NCBI GenBank assembly: GCA_900552125.1
Contig: URYK01000003.1
Location: forward strand, 1-64,000
Direction: 5' to 3'
Length of the DNA: 64,000 nt
Source of the DNA: an uncultured Solobacterium sp.
GTDB lineage: Bacteria; Bacillota_I; Bacilli_A; Erysipelotrichales; Erysipelotrichaceae
The first letter of the stretch is position 1; the number at the start of each line of letters is the position of its first letter. The notes under the pieces were generated by a model. That model made no database searches and was not told where the DNA came from. It was given only the letters and a program-made list of their open reading frames with translations. Shown here piece after piece: positions 41,724 through 52,720 of the stretch. The position numbers and the translations under genes were made by a program.

Positions 41724-42737
41724 ATGCTAACAAAGCGCCAGACGGCAATCTTTAAAACAATTGTAGATGAGTTCACCCGAACTGCTGAACCTGTCGGCTC
41801 AAAGAAACTGATGGATATGCTGGATTTTAATTGTTCGAGTGCAACGATACGAAATGAAATGGCACACTTGGAAGAAATTGGACTTTTGGAAAAGACACAT
41901 ACTTCCAGTGGTAGAATACCAAGCAGTAAAGGTTATCGTTACTATGTTGAAAACCTTATGGAAAAGGAATTGGACGAAGGAGTTAAACACTCGCTACAGA
42001 CAGTATTTCAACAGCGTCATTATTCAATGGAAGAAATTGTAAAAAAGAGTTGTGAAATCTTATCTCAGATGACATCACTTACATCTGTTGTATTAGGACC
42101 AGAAAGTCGTTATCAGACGTTACAGCACATACAGCTGTTTCCATTAACAGATACGAGTGCGGTGGCTGTGTTTATTACAGATCATGGTCATACGGAAAAT
42201 AAAACTTTCCATTTTGATACAGCAGTTAGTGTGGATGATCTAAAAACCTGCTGTAATCTATTAAATGATAAATTAACAGGTACACCGATTAACGAAGTGG
42301 TCGATAAGATGAAGCAGATTGAACCATTGCTTGCGAGTCATATTGCTCGACATGAGGTACTATTTGAAGCCTTTGTCAATGCATTTATGAGATTTGCTAG
42401 TGATCATGTATATTGCAGTGGACAACGTAATATGCTTTATCAGCCAGAATTTGCAGATATTGAAAAGCTAAAGGAACTTATGAAAATGCTGGAAGACAGT
42501 AGCTTGTTTCGACAGCTGGCCAATCATGAAGGTGATGTCGCAATTGAAATCGGCGGAGATAATGGCTTGCTTCAATTAGATGATGTTGCAGTCGTATCAA
42601 GCAAATTCAAAATCAATGATGTTGAAGAAGGGGAACTGATGATTGTGGGACCTACCCGAATGCAATACAGCAAGGTCGTTGCCCTTATGGAATATATGAG
42701 CAAAGTAATCGAAGATATGTATCGAAAAGAAAGGTGA
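41724..42737 (+). CDS. hrcA: Heat-inducible repressor HrcA
   Basis: 337 residues with an N-terminal winged HTH (PVGSKKLMDML, SSATIRNEMAHLEEIGLLEK, HTSSGRIPSSKGYRYY) and a GAF-like dimer domain (IGGDN near residue 275). It binds CIRCE elements and is kept active by GroEL in other Firmicutes. The ATG at 41724 is 8 bases after AGGAG; an upstream GTG lies within that site. It starts the operon hrcA-grpE-dnaK-dnaJ. Confidence 0.95.
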   Translation: MLTKRQTAIFKTIVDEFTRTAEPVGSKKLMDMLDFNCSSATIRNEMAHLEEIGLLEKTHTSSGRIPSSKGYRYYVENLMEKELDEGVKHSLQTVFQQRHYSMEEIVKKSCEILSQMTSLTSVVLGPESRYQTLQHIQLFPLTDTSAVAVFITDHGHTENKTFHFDTAVSVDDLKTCCNLLNDKLTGTPINEVVDKMKQIEPLLASHIARHEVLFEAFVNAFMRFASDHVYCSGQRNMLYQPEFADIEKLKELMKMLEDSSLFRQLANHEGDVAIEIGGDNGLLQLDDVAVVSSKFKINDVEEGELMIVGPTRMQYSKVVALMEYMSKVIEDMYRKER

Positions 42738-42750
42738 TAAGGAGGTCATC

Positions 42751-45191
<2,441 letters not shown>

Positions 45192-45410
45192 ATTAAAAAC
45201 GACTACAAATCCTAGTGCTTGCGCTAGGTTTTGTATGTTGTATGAAAACGATAAACAAAACTCATGTGGCACTTGCAATGCCGGAGTCTTTGTAAAAAAT
45301 ACCTAAAATCTATCGTTTTTACGAAAAAATATGATAAAATAGAACCCGGCGAAAAAGTAGATAGAAATTTTTATGCAGTTTTCAATCTAGAAAGTTAGGA
45401 AGGTGATCAC
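45192..45410 (+). other. dnaK-dnaJ intergenic region with nested hairpins
   Basis: Hairpin 1: ACAAATCCTAG (45205-45215) with CTAGGTTTTGT (45224-45234). Structure 2: AAAACGATA (45245-45253) pairs with TATCGTTTT (45311-45319), enclosing ACAAAACTC (45255-45263) with GAGTCTTTGT (45284-45293) and GGCA/TGCC. TATGAT/TAAAAT around 45331-45340 may be a -10 for dnaJ. It may be a partial terminator or processing region. Confidence 0.5.
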
Positions 45411-46517
45411 ATGAGTAAAAGAGATTACTATGAAGTACTGGGACTTAGTAAAGGTGCCAGCGATGATGAAATAAAAAGAGCCTATCGAAAGATGGCTAAA
45501 AAATATCACCCCGATGTTAATAAAGAACCTGGGGCTGAAGAAAAATTTAAAGAAGTAAATGAAGCTTATGAGGTATTAAGCAATCCACAAAAGAAAGCTA
45601 CTTATGATCAATTTGGTCATGCGGGTATGGATGGTGCTAACTTTGGAGGCGGAAGCGGAGGCTTTGGCGGTTTCGAAGACTTTGGCGATATTTTTGGTTC
45701 TTTCTTTGGCGGAGGATTTGGAGGCGGAAGCCGTCGATCTAATAACGGTCCTCGTAAAGGAAACGATCGTTTCATGCAGATGCGCATTGATTTCATGGAT
45801 GCTATCTTTGGAAAAACTGAAACAATCACTATTGAGGTTGATGAACAATGCGATGAATGTTTAGGAAGCGGAGCTAGAAGTAAATCGGACATCAAGACCT
45901 GTCCACACTGTGGAGGTACTGGTACGGTAACTACACAGCAGAGAACTCCTTTTGGTGTTTTCCAGAGTCAGTCTGTTTGTCCAGAATGTAATGGTACAGG
46001 AAAAACAATTGCAAATAAATGTCCAAAATGTCATGGTAAAGGATATGAACATAAACGTGTGAAATTGGATATCAAAATCCCTGCAGGTATCCAATCTGGT
46101 CAGCAGGTACGTGTTCCTAATAAAGGGGAACGTGGTATCAATGGAGGGCCAAACGGAGATTTATATATTGAAATCCTAGTAAGCCGTCATAAACAATTTG
46201 TTCGTGATGGAAATGATATTCGTATCACTGTACCTATCAGTGCAGTAGATGCAACATTGGGCTGCAAAGTAGATGTACCTACGGTTTATGGTGATGTTGA
46301 ACTTAGCATTCCAGCGGGTACCCAATATGGTCAGCAATTCCGCCTAAAAGGAAAAGGTGTTAAAAACACTCGTGGAGATCAGGGAGATCAATACGTAGAA
46401 ATTAAAGTGGAAATTCCTACAAAACTATCTCGCGAAGAAAAAGAATTATATGAAAAACTTCGAAATAAAAAATCTCATGAGTCTCCATTTGAAAAATTCA
46501 AAAAGGCATTTAAATAG
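45411..46517 (+). CDS. dnaJ: Chaperone DnaJ (Hsp40)
   Basis: 368 residues of type I Hsp40: J domain (1-70, HPD), Gly/Phe-rich linker (about 75-115, [20 protein letters not shown]), four zinc CxxCxGxG repeats ([32 protein letters not shown]) and the C-terminal substrate domain. It delivers clients to DnaK. AGGAAGGTG precedes the ATG. Confidence 0.97.
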   Translation: MSKRDYYEVLGLSKGASDDEIKRAYRKMAKKYHPDVNKEPGAEEKFKEVNEAYEVLSNPQKKATYDQFGHAGMDGANFGGGSGGFGGFEDFGDIFGSFFGGGFGGGSRRSNNGPRKGNDRFMQMRIDFMDAIFGKTETITIEVDEQCDECLGSGARSKSDIKTCPHCGGTGTVTTQQRTPFGVFQSQSVCPECNGTGKTIANKCPKCHGKGYEHKRVKLDIKIPAGIQSGQQVRVPNKGERGINGGPNGDLYIEILVSRHKQFVRDGNDIRITVPISAVDATLGCKVDVPTVYGDVELSIPAGTQYGQQFRLKGKGVKNTRGDQGDQYVEIKVEIPTKLSREEKELYEKLRNKKSHESPFEKFKKAFK

Positions 46518-46543
46518 GCATTCATTTTGAAATGCCTTTTTTT
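46516..46543 (+). terminator. Terminator of the heat-shock operon
   Basis: AGGCATTCA and TGAAATGCCT pair with one bulged base; TTTTTTT follows. Confidence 0.85.
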
Positions 46544-46544
46544 C

Positions 46545-46573
46545 TTGACACTTCTGAAAGAAAGTGTAAAATT
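46545..46573 (+). promoter_or_regulatory. Promoter and dyad upstream of amidohydrolase
   Basis: TTGACA (46545-46550) is a good -35; a weak -10 (AAAATT) follows after 17 bases. ACACTT (46548-46553) and AAGTGT (46562-46567) form an inverted repeat within the promoter, a possible operator. Confidence 0.5.
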
Positions 46574-46602
46574 TAAGTAAATAAATGAAAAGGAGTGAAT
46601 GT

Positions 46603-47754
46603 ATGTTAATAAAAAATGGAATGTTACATACTATGTCTAGCGATGGTGATCGTATTGCGGATATACGTATTCAAGATGGAAAGATTGTTTTGATTGGTGA
46701 AAATCTACAGGAAAATCAAGGAGAACTCGTCATTGATGCTTCAGGGAAACAAGTTTTTCCAGGTATGATTGAAGCTCATTGCCATTTAGGTATGGAAGAA
46801 AGTGCGATACGTGGAGAGGGAAATGATGTAAATGAAATGAGTGACCCTATAACTCCTCATGTGCGTGCTATCGATGGCTGTAATCCATTAGATGAAACAG
46901 TGAAAAATGCTCGAGAAGCAGGAATTACTACTGTTGCGGCTGGGCCAGGAAGTGCAAATGTTATTGGTGGAACATTTATGGCATATAAAACATATGGAAA
47001 TTGTATTGATGAGATGGTTATTCAGAATCCTGTTGCGATGAAGTGTGCATTTGGAGAAAATCCAAAACGTGTATATCAGGATAGTCGTATTAAAACACGT
47101 ATGAATATTGCAGCATTATTAAGAGAAACCCTATATAAAACAAAAGAATATCTAGCTAAAAAAGAAGCCGCAAAAGATGATATTACAAAAATGCCGGCTT
47201 ATGATATGAAACTAGAGGCAATGATACCGGTTATAAAAAAAGAATTACCTTTAAAATGTCATGCTCATCGTGCTGATGATATTCTGACTGTAATTCGTAT
47301 AGCGAAAGAATTTGATGTTCGCGTAACGTTAGATCATTGTACCGATGGAGAAATAATCAAAAAACAGATCAAAGAAAGCGGATATCCAGCTATAATCGGT
47401 CCTGCTTTAACACATAAATCTAAATTTGAACTAGCTAGTAAGTCATTCACAACACCTGGTGTATTATGTAAAGAGGGGATTTTAATTGCGATAACAACCG
47501 ATTCTCCTGTTGTGCCTCAGGAATATCTGCCGCTATGTGCAGCTCTAGCAATGAAAGATGGCTTACCAGAGGAAGAAGCATTAAAGGCAATTACAATTAA
47601 TCCGGCTAAAATATTAGGTTTAGATAAACGTATAGGAAGTATTGAAGTAGGAAAAGATGGCGATCTAATTATCTGTGATAGTTCCTTGTTGGATACACAA
47701 AATATCATTCGTTATACGCTAATCAATGGAGAAATTGTTTATCATAAAGCATAA
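46603..47754 (+). CDS. Amidohydrolase (imidazolonepropionase-like)
   Basis: 383 residues. The metal-binding EAHCHLG (HxH), the later CHAHRADD and LDHCTDG histidines, and TDSPVVP with the catalytic Asp fit the amidohydrolase superfamily. FPGMIEAHCHLGM and the C-terminal IEVGKDGDLIICD are typical. It hydrolyses an amide or ring C-N bond of an unknown small molecule, in the cytoplasm. The start was set at 46603, 8 bases after AAGGAG; the first ATG precedes that site. Confidence 0.85.
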   Translation: MLIKNGMLHTMSSDGDRIADIRIQDGKIVLIGENLQENQGELVIDASGKQVFPGMIEAHCHLGMEESAIRGEGNDVNEMSDPITPHVRAIDGCNPLDETVKNAREAGITTVAAGPGSANVIGGTFMAYKTYGNCIDEMVIQNPVAMKCAFGENPKRVYQDSRIKTRMNIAALLRETLYKTKEYLAKKEAAKDDITKMPAYDMKLEAMIPVIKKELPLKCHAHRADDILTVIRIAKEFDVRVTLDHCTDGEIIKKQIKESGYPAIIGPALTHKSKFELASKSFTTPGVLCKEGILIAITTDSPVVPQEYLPLCAALAMKDGLPEEEALKAITINPAKILGLDKRIGSIEVGKDGDLIICDSSLLDTQNIIRYTLINGEIVYHKA

Positions 47755-47781
47755 AATATTTATTGTTATCTAAAGTATAAA

Positions 47782-47828
47782 AAGACAATGTAAATCAGTA
47801 TCAGCTGAAAACATTGTCTATTTTTTTT
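47782..47828. terminator. Bidirectional terminator between amidohydrolase and LysR genes
   Basis: AGACAATGT (47783-47791) pairs with ACATTGTCT (47811-47819). Eight T follow on the plus strand and CTTTTTAT on the minus strand. Confidence 0.85.
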
Positions 47829-47829
47829 G

Positions 47830-48717
47830 TTAGGGTTTATTGACTACTACTTTCTGACAGCATTTGATAAAATCCAGTAGACCGGAATGCAAGTGCTTAT
47901 TTACATGATAAATTATATAATACTTGCGCTCTAAAGAAATATCTTTTAACATCAGACGTGTTACGAATTTATTGTTTAATTCATCTTTTACCATCTGATA
48001 AGGAAGGATAGATATGCCAAATCCATGCTGGACACCTTTTACCAAAGCCCTTGTACTGGCACTTTCCCAAATTGGATGAATTTGTAAATTATGAACTTTC
48101 ATAATAGAGTCCACAATATCACGTGTACCACTTCCTTTTTCTCGCAATAGAAATTCTTCTTCAGCAATATCTTCTAATGTAATATAGGGTTTTTCTGCCA
48201 GTTTATGATCATTGGCACAGATAATAGCGAGTTCATCCTGGAAAAAGGGTATTGTCTTTAATTGGGTGTGTGTTGGAATACCTTCCATTAGTGCGATATC
48301 AATTTTATTTTCAATTACCGCTGTTTCAAGAATCTGTGAATTTTCAATTAAAACCTGTGTTTTTCTTTTAGGATATAGTTGTTTATAGTGAAGAAGACAT
48401 TCGCACAATAAAGAATTAGCAATGGTTATACTAGAACCAATCAAGAGCTGTCCCATATCGTCCCAATGCTGAATACCTTCTTCCATTTCATCAAACAGAG
48501 AAATGATATGGCTTGCATAAGTTAAAAAGCGTTCCCCTTCAGTGGTTAAAAATAGTTTTCGAGATATACGATCAAATAACTGCAGGTTGTAATAGTTTTC
48601 TAGTTCTTTGATTGCTAGGGATACGGATGGTTGGGCAATATGCAGTTTTTCAGCTGCTTTTGTGATACTTTTCCATTTGCAGACAGCCACAAAGATACGT
48701 AAATGACGAAGTGTCAT
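47830..48717 (-). CDS. LysR family transcriptional regulator
   Basis: 295 residues: N-terminal HTH (MTLRHLRIFVAVCKWKSITK, AEKLHIAQPSVSLAIKELE) and a periplasmic-binding-like sensor domain (about 90-290). It resembles the CysL/CbbR-type group. It diverges from a chromate-transporter pair and probably controls it through the shared AT-rich region. Confidence 0.9.
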   Translation of the reverse strand: MTLRHLRIFVAVCKWKSITKAAEKLHIAQPSVSLAIKELENYYNLQLFDRISRKLFLTTEGERFLTYASHIISLFDEMEEGIQHWDDMGQLLIGSSITIANSLLCECLLHYKQLYPKRKTQVLIENSQILETAVIENKIDIALMEGIPTHTQLKTIPFFQDELAIICANDHKLAEKPYITLEDIAEEEFLLREKGSGTRDIVDSIMKVHNLQIHPIWESASTRALVKGVQHGFGISILPYQMVKDELNNKFVTRLMLKDISLERKYYIIYHVNKHLHSGLLDFIKCCQKVVVNKP

Positions 48718-48734
48718 AGGAAATCTCCTTTCAT

Positions 48735-48775
48735 AAGAAAATATTATAAAATATATATAATAATACTATTTTCTT
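48735..48775. promoter_or_regulatory. AT-rich dyad in the lysR/chrA divergent region
   Basis: AAGAAAATA (48735-48743) is repeated inverted as TATTTTCTT (48767-48775), with an alternating TA centre. The place and symmetry suit a LysR operator. Confidence 0.5.
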
Positions 48776-48813
48776 TATAAATTCACAAGGGGTATAATGG
48801 AGGAGGTGATTAG

Positions 48814-49383
48814 ATGGAAAAGAATATGAAAACGTACTGGAAACTTTTTTCTTCGGTATTTATGTTAAGCGCATGTACTTTTGGCGGAGGGTATGTCATC
48901 GTACCGCTGATGCGTAAGAAATTTGTAGAAGATCTAAAGTGGATCGATGAAGGGGAAATGATGGATTTAGTAGCAATTGCTCAATCATCTCCAGGAGCTA
49001 TTGCGGTTAATGCTTCCATTAGTATTGGATATCGCTGTGCTGGAGTATTGGGGGCTCTTGTTGCAGTTATTGGGACAGTCTTGCCACCTTTGATTTTATT
49101 GACAATCATATCATACTGTTATGAGGTTTTCATTAAAATCAAATGGATACAGATTATGTTATTTGGTATGCAGGCTGGAGTAGTTGCGACCATATGTGAT
49201 GTTGTCTGGACAATGGGAAAAGAAGTATGGAGTCAGTCACAAAAGGTTTATGTAGTTATCATGTTAGCGGCCTTCGTGTTTAATGTTATGTTAGATGTCA
49301 ATCTATTAATTATTATCATTGTGTGTGGGGCATTAGGTTATTTTATTGAACGTGCAATCAAGAAGGAAGGTGGCTTGTCATGA
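48814..49383 (+). CDS. chrA-like: Chromate transporter family protein, N-terminal-type half (short ChrA)
   Basis: 189 residues with about six membrane helices. TFGGGYVIVPLM and AIAQSSPGAIAVNASISIGY are the ChrA family motifs. It forms a pair with the next gene, whose start overlaps its stop by 4 bases; the pair would make one two-part transporter. True chromate or other anion transport cannot be told from sequence. Confidence 0.88.
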   Translation: MEKNMKTYWKLFSSVFMLSACTFGGGYVIVPLMRKKFVEDLKWIDEGEMMDLVAIAQSSPGAIAVNASISIGYRCAGVLGALVAVIGTVLPPLILLTIISYCYEVFIKIKWIQIMLFGMQAGVVATICDVVWTMGKEVWSQSQKVYVVIMLAAFVFNVMLDVNLLIIIIVCGALGYFIERAIKKEGGLS

Positions 49384-49952
49384 TTTTTATTGAATTACTA
49401 TTAAGCTTTTTACAGATTGGCTTATTGAGTATTGGAGGAGGATATGCAGCCCTTCCTATCATTCAGGAACAGGTCGTAAACTTACATGGCTGGTTAGATA
49501 TGAGAGAGTTTGCGGATATCCTGACAATATCACAAATGACTCCCGGGCCGATTGCAATCAATGCCGCAAGCTTTGTGGGAACTAAAATTGCTGGACTGCC
49601 AGGAGCTATTGTGGCCACTGCTGGTGTTGTTATTCCTAGTTTTATCATTGTATTGACATTATCTTTTTTATACTATAAATATCGTCAATTAGATGCGATT
49701 CAAGCAATTTTAAAAGGACTTCGCCCTGCAGTTGTTGCGCTGATTGCTTCTGCTGGTGTATCTCTAGCAGTTGATGCGTTATGGCAAGGCAATGACATTT
49801 CTTTTTCTACATTAAATTTAGAAAGCTTATGTTTATTTTTATTAGGTTTCTTTCTATTGAGAAAATATAAGAAAAATCCAATTACTGTAATGCTTTTATG
49901 CGGATGTATTGCAGTAGGTTTAGCATTTATGACAGGATCCTTATCTTTTTAA
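49380..49952 (+). CDS. chrA-like: Chromate transporter family protein, C-terminal-type half (short ChrA)
   Basis: 190 residues, about six membrane helices, with SIGGGYAALPIIQE and ISQMTPGPIAINAASFVGTK, the second-half form of the ChrA motifs. The start overlaps the preceding stop. The pair likely works as a heterodimer with inverted topology, as known for short-chain ChrA proteins. Confidence 0.88.
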   Translation: MIFIELLLSFLQIGLLSIGGGYAALPIIQEQVVNLHGWLDMREFADILTISQMTPGPIAINAASFVGTKIAGLPGAIVATAGVVIPSFIIVLTLSFLYYKYRQLDAIQAILKGLRPAVVALIASAGVSLAVDALWQGNDISFSTLNLESLCLFLLGFFLLRKYKKNPITVMLLCGCIAVGLAFMTGSLSF

Positions 49953-49966
49953 ATTATTTTTAGATT

Positions 49967-49978
49967 GTTACATGTAAC
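49967..49978 (+). promoter_or_regulatory. Perfect 12-base palindrome GTTACATGTAAC
   Basis: It lies about 50 bases before a small gene and overlaps a TTGTTA (-35-like). It contains TACATGTA, also seen in the dfx and deoR-like promoters. Confidence 0.4.
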
Positions 49979-50026
49979 ATGTCACAATATCCTTTATGAT
50001 ATAGCCATCAGAAAGGAAGTGTGCAT

Positions 50027-50335
50027 ATGTCATATGGATTACAAATTCATAAACAGGCAATTTTAATTGAGTATTATTTGAATCAGGCAGTGAATAAACT
50101 GAAAGGACAGCATCATAGTGAATTAGCAGATATTACTATGGTATATGATCAGCCTATACGCTTAATGGCTGAAATTCTAAGTGATATTCAAAAAGATGTC
50201 AAAAGTGAAACAGAGTTACGTTCTATACAGGATATTAAAAAGAAATATTGTGTATATCAGAGCTACATATTAACGCAATTAGATGAAGCGGTTTGTGATG
50301 AATTAGTAAATGATTTAAAAGAGTTAAGTGAATAA
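50027..50335 (+). CDS. Small uncharacterised protein
   Basis: 102 residues, not recognised. It is mostly helical, soluble, with no cysteine pair motif or DNA-binding pattern evident. The ATG at 50027 is preferred over a GTG at 50021 since AAAGGAAG is then 8 bases away. It has its own terminator and a palindrome upstream. Confidence 0.6.
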   Translation: MSYGLQIHKQAILIEYYLNQAVNKLKGQHHSELADITMVYDQPIRLMAEILSDIQKDVKSETELRSIQDIKKKYCVYQSYILTQLDEAVCDELVNDLKELSE

Positions 50336-50342
50336 AATACTA

Positions 50343-50392
50343 AAAAGACAATAATCTCAATTCATTTCTATTTTGAGAATATTGCCTTTTTT
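50343..50392. terminator. Terminator between converging genes
   Basis: AAAAGACAATA...CTCAA pairs with TTGAG...TATTGCCTTTT; T-rich tails are present on both sides. Confidence 0.75.
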
Positions 50393-50401
50393 ACTTATTT
50401 T

Positions 50402-51211
50402 CTATTTTTGGATATAAATAGCTTTTGCGTGTTGAAGTTTTTTTCCTAATAATAAAAGTTTTTTAGCATTTCTTTGAAGACGGGTATGTTCTGGAAAGCT
50501 GATATAGGTTTCTGAAATATCATCATTTTCAGGAAATACTCTTTCTATCATTCTGTCATTTGTGTCTATAATTTCATATGGTGTCCATAAAGATTGAAAT
50601 TGATATAAGTTATCATTTGGATTACATAATTCTTTGATTCGAGGAGATACCATCCAGGATTCAATGTGATAAAACTTATGATTGGGATAATAAGACTTAG
50701 CAGCTTCAAAAGATTTTTTAACTGCTTCCGGAGTTAAATCAGCATTGGTACATACATGAACATTTAATAACGTTGTATTTGCGTCGATACATAAATTAGG
50801 TACTTTAATTGGATAGGGATATGATTTTTCTTCAAATTCTAAAGATGCTAGGCGTTTTACTGTTCCATCTATCAGATGGTCAATGAAGCGCCATTCATAT
50901 GGCATTATACCCCAAATATTCCAGTATTTTTTACATGATAATGTATCTTCTTTTAAACGCTGTAAGCCGTCGATTAAGATAGTTCTTTCACTCTCGCATA
51001 ACTTCTGTGCTTTTTGATAAGCTATCTCAATGTATAGCTTTAAAAAGATAGGGAAGGATGTTTCAAAACCTAGTGATTCAATTGTGTTAAAGAATAATAC
51101 TCGGTTTGTGTCAAATAAAGGCATCCACTCATCTCGAATAGTTATTTTTTCTAAAGAAGAAATACAACCCTGTGGAAGGTTTAGTGTGTTAATAAATTCT
51201 AATTTTGTCAT
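50402..51211 (-). CDS. GNAT-like acyltransferase with N- and C-terminal acyltransferase domains
   Basis: 269 residues. The all-helical N-terminal half (about 1-120) and the following LCIDANTTLLNVHVCTNADL, FYHIESWMVSPR and SLWTPYEIID fit two-domain proteins annotated as NAT_N plus GNAT_C acyltransferase. The family acyl substrate is unknown. Translation starts at ATG 51211 behind GAAAGGA. Expression is likely conditional: a 19-codon leader and a terminator-like hairpin lie in the 200-base upstream region. Confidence 0.7.
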   Translation of the reverse strand: MTKLEFINTLNLPQGCISSLEKITIRDEWMPLFDTNRVLFFNTIESLGFETSFPIFLKLYIEIAYQKAQKLCESERTILIDGLQRLKEDTLSCKKYWNIWGIMPYEWRFIDHLIDGTVKRLASLEFEEKSYPYPIKVPNLCIDANTTLLNVHVCTNADLTPEAVKKSFEAAKSYYPNHKFYHIESWMVSPRIKELCNPNDNLYQFQSLWTPYEIIDTNDRMIERVFPENDDISETYISFPEHTRLQRNAKKLLLLGKKLQHAKAIYIQK

Positions 51212-51222
51212 ATGATCCTTTC

Positions 51223-51282
51223 ACCCGTACCAAATAGAAAAAGCTGTATCCAAACAGCTCATCTTATATCACAGGTACGGGT
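51223..51282 (-). promoter_or_regulatory. Attenuator-like nested hairpin upstream of the acyltransferase
   Basis: On the minus strand ACCCGTACC (51282-51274) can pair with GGTACGGGT (51231-51223). Inside lies AGCTGT (51259-51254) with ACAGCT (51247-51242) followed by TTTTTCTATTT, a short intrinsic terminator. The outer 3' arm sits 4 bases before the GAAAGGA ribosome site. Confidence 0.65.
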
Positions 51283-51286
51283 TTTA

Positions 51287-51346
51287 TCAGTAAGTGATTT
51301 TTAGGTGATTAAGCGACTGTTTGAAAGATTTTAATAAATTTTTCAT
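51287..51346 (-). CDS. Putative 19-residue leader peptide
   Basis: MKNLLKSFKQSLNHLKITY ends just 5 bases before the outer hairpin arm. It has a strong GAGGTGG ribosome site 5 bases upstream of its ATG. Its size and place before a terminator are like leader peptides that control resistance or biosynthesis genes by ribosome stalling. No codon repeat points to a specific amino acid. Expression is not proven. Confidence 0.55.
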   Translation of the reverse strand: MKNLLKSFKQSLNHLKITY

Positions 51347-51419
51347 CGTAACCACCTCTGCTTTCTTTTCTTAATTATATACGATAAATCAGCATTTGAA
51401 AATAAATAGATTGTATAAA

Positions 51420-52667
51420 TCATTTTTTTAGCTCATCTTCAATAAAGGCAGATAATTGTTCTTTGGTATTTCGGGTAGGATTTTCTAATATATAGAGATA
51501 TAGTTTATTTAACATTTCTCCAATGGCAGATCCTTCTAAATGGAACATCTGTCGCAAATCATTGCCGTTAAAGACAAGATCCTGCATAGAAATAAATTCT
51601 TTATTCTCATACATTCTTAGCAATTCTTCTTTACACGCAAGAATATCATCAATATTTCTTGAAGCTGCCTGTCTAAACGCAAGTATGATGGATATACAGG
51701 AAAGTATTTCTTCCATATCATTATGAAAGAAAGAGGCAAAAAGGCGTAAAACAGCCGTATCCTTTGAGATTGAGAAAGATAAGTATCGTATTCTCATCAA
51801 TGTCTTTCTGATAGTTTTCTTATCATACTTTAATTCTTTTAAATACACTTCTGCCTTTGATTCAGGAAAAGTATGAAGCAGAATAGCTAATTTGCTTTCT
51901 AGTGGATAGGAGTTAGTATGATTTACTATCTGATTAATTTTATTTATATCTGTTGGTTGAATGTCTGATAAGTAATTTGTCCAAATATGCTGCATCACAT
52001 TCATTTGGATTAAAAATAGTAAAGTATCAGGATAATCCTGAAGTAGGATACGGTTAAATTCACTCTGTATTCTTTCTTTTGAAATATAAGAAAGAAGGTG
52101 AGCATTATTTTTTATAGCTTTATATAGAGAAGAATCTAGACTAAAGTGCAGAGTACAGTGAAAACGAATAGCACGTAAGATACGAAGTGCATCTTCCTGT
52201 AAACGCTCATCTGCATTACCTACACAGCGAATATATCTGTTTTTGATATCTTCTCGTCCATGAAAAGGATCTTGAAAGCCATGGATAGGATGCCAGGCAA
52301 TTGCATTCATAGTAAAATCTCTTCGTTTTAAATCCTCAGTCAGACTCTTTGTGAAAGAGACACTTTCAGGGGCTCGATGAGCTATATAGGATTGTTCTGT
52401 ACGATATGTTGTGATCTCAACAGAAAAATTATTTTTCATGATCGTGACTGTACCATGTTTTAATCCAGTAGGTATGACTTTATAGGAATGCTGCTGAAAT
52501 AGGTGCATTGTTACTTCTGGTTCGGCACTTGTGGTAATATCAATATCATGAATTTCTTTTTCAAGAATCATGTCACGAACACAGCCTCCCACTAGCCATG
52601 CACTTTCATGGATGGTAGAAAATAATTCTAATATTTCTAAAACAATTGGGTCATGTATTTTTTTCAT
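51420..52667 (-). CDS. cca: CCA-adding tRNA nucleotidyltransferase
   Basis: 415 residues of class II. The head domain has LVGGCVRDMIL and HDIDITT with the catalytic Asp pair, the neck has RRDFTMNAIAWH and EDALRILRAIRFHCTL, and body and tail follow. It adds or repairs the 3' CCA of tRNAs. AAGGAG precedes the ATG. Confidence 0.95.
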   Translation of the reverse strand: MKKIHDPIVLEILELFSTIHESAWLVGGCVRDMILEKEIHDIDITTSAEPEVTMHLFQQHSYKVIPTGLKHGTVTIMKNNFSVEITTYRTEQSYIAHRAPESVSFTKSLTEDLKRRDFTMNAIAWHPIHGFQDPFHGREDIKNRYIRCVGNADERLQEDALRILRAIRFHCTLHFSLDSSLYKAIKNNAHLLSYISKERIQSEFNRILLQDYPDTLLFLIQMNVMQHIWTNYLSDIQPTDINKINQIVNHTNSYPLESKLAILLHTFPESKAEVYLKELKYDKKTIRKTLMRIRYLSFSISKDTAVLRLFASFFHNDMEEILSCISIILAFRQAASRNIDDILACKEELLRMYENKEFISMQDLVFNGNDLRQMFHLEGSAIGEMLNKLYLYILENPTRNTKEQLSAFIEDELKK

Positions 52668-52720
52668 AGCTTTCTCCTTTAGGCTATTATATAATGGAAC
52701 TACGCAGAATTGGAGGAAAA

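Noticed and set aside
45576..45895. Several overlapping long frames inside dnaJ
   Set aside because: They arise from the Gly-rich repeat codons of DnaJ and are not genes.
48814..49952. A frameshifted single ChrA gene
   Set aside because: Each half has its own ribosome site and complete motifs, and short-chain ChrA pairs are a known arrangement.
51340..51360. AGGTGGTTACG on the minus strand as a T-box motif
   Set aside because: It lacks the GGxACCGCG part and stem I/specifier structures. It is better explained as the ribosome site of the 19-codon leader.
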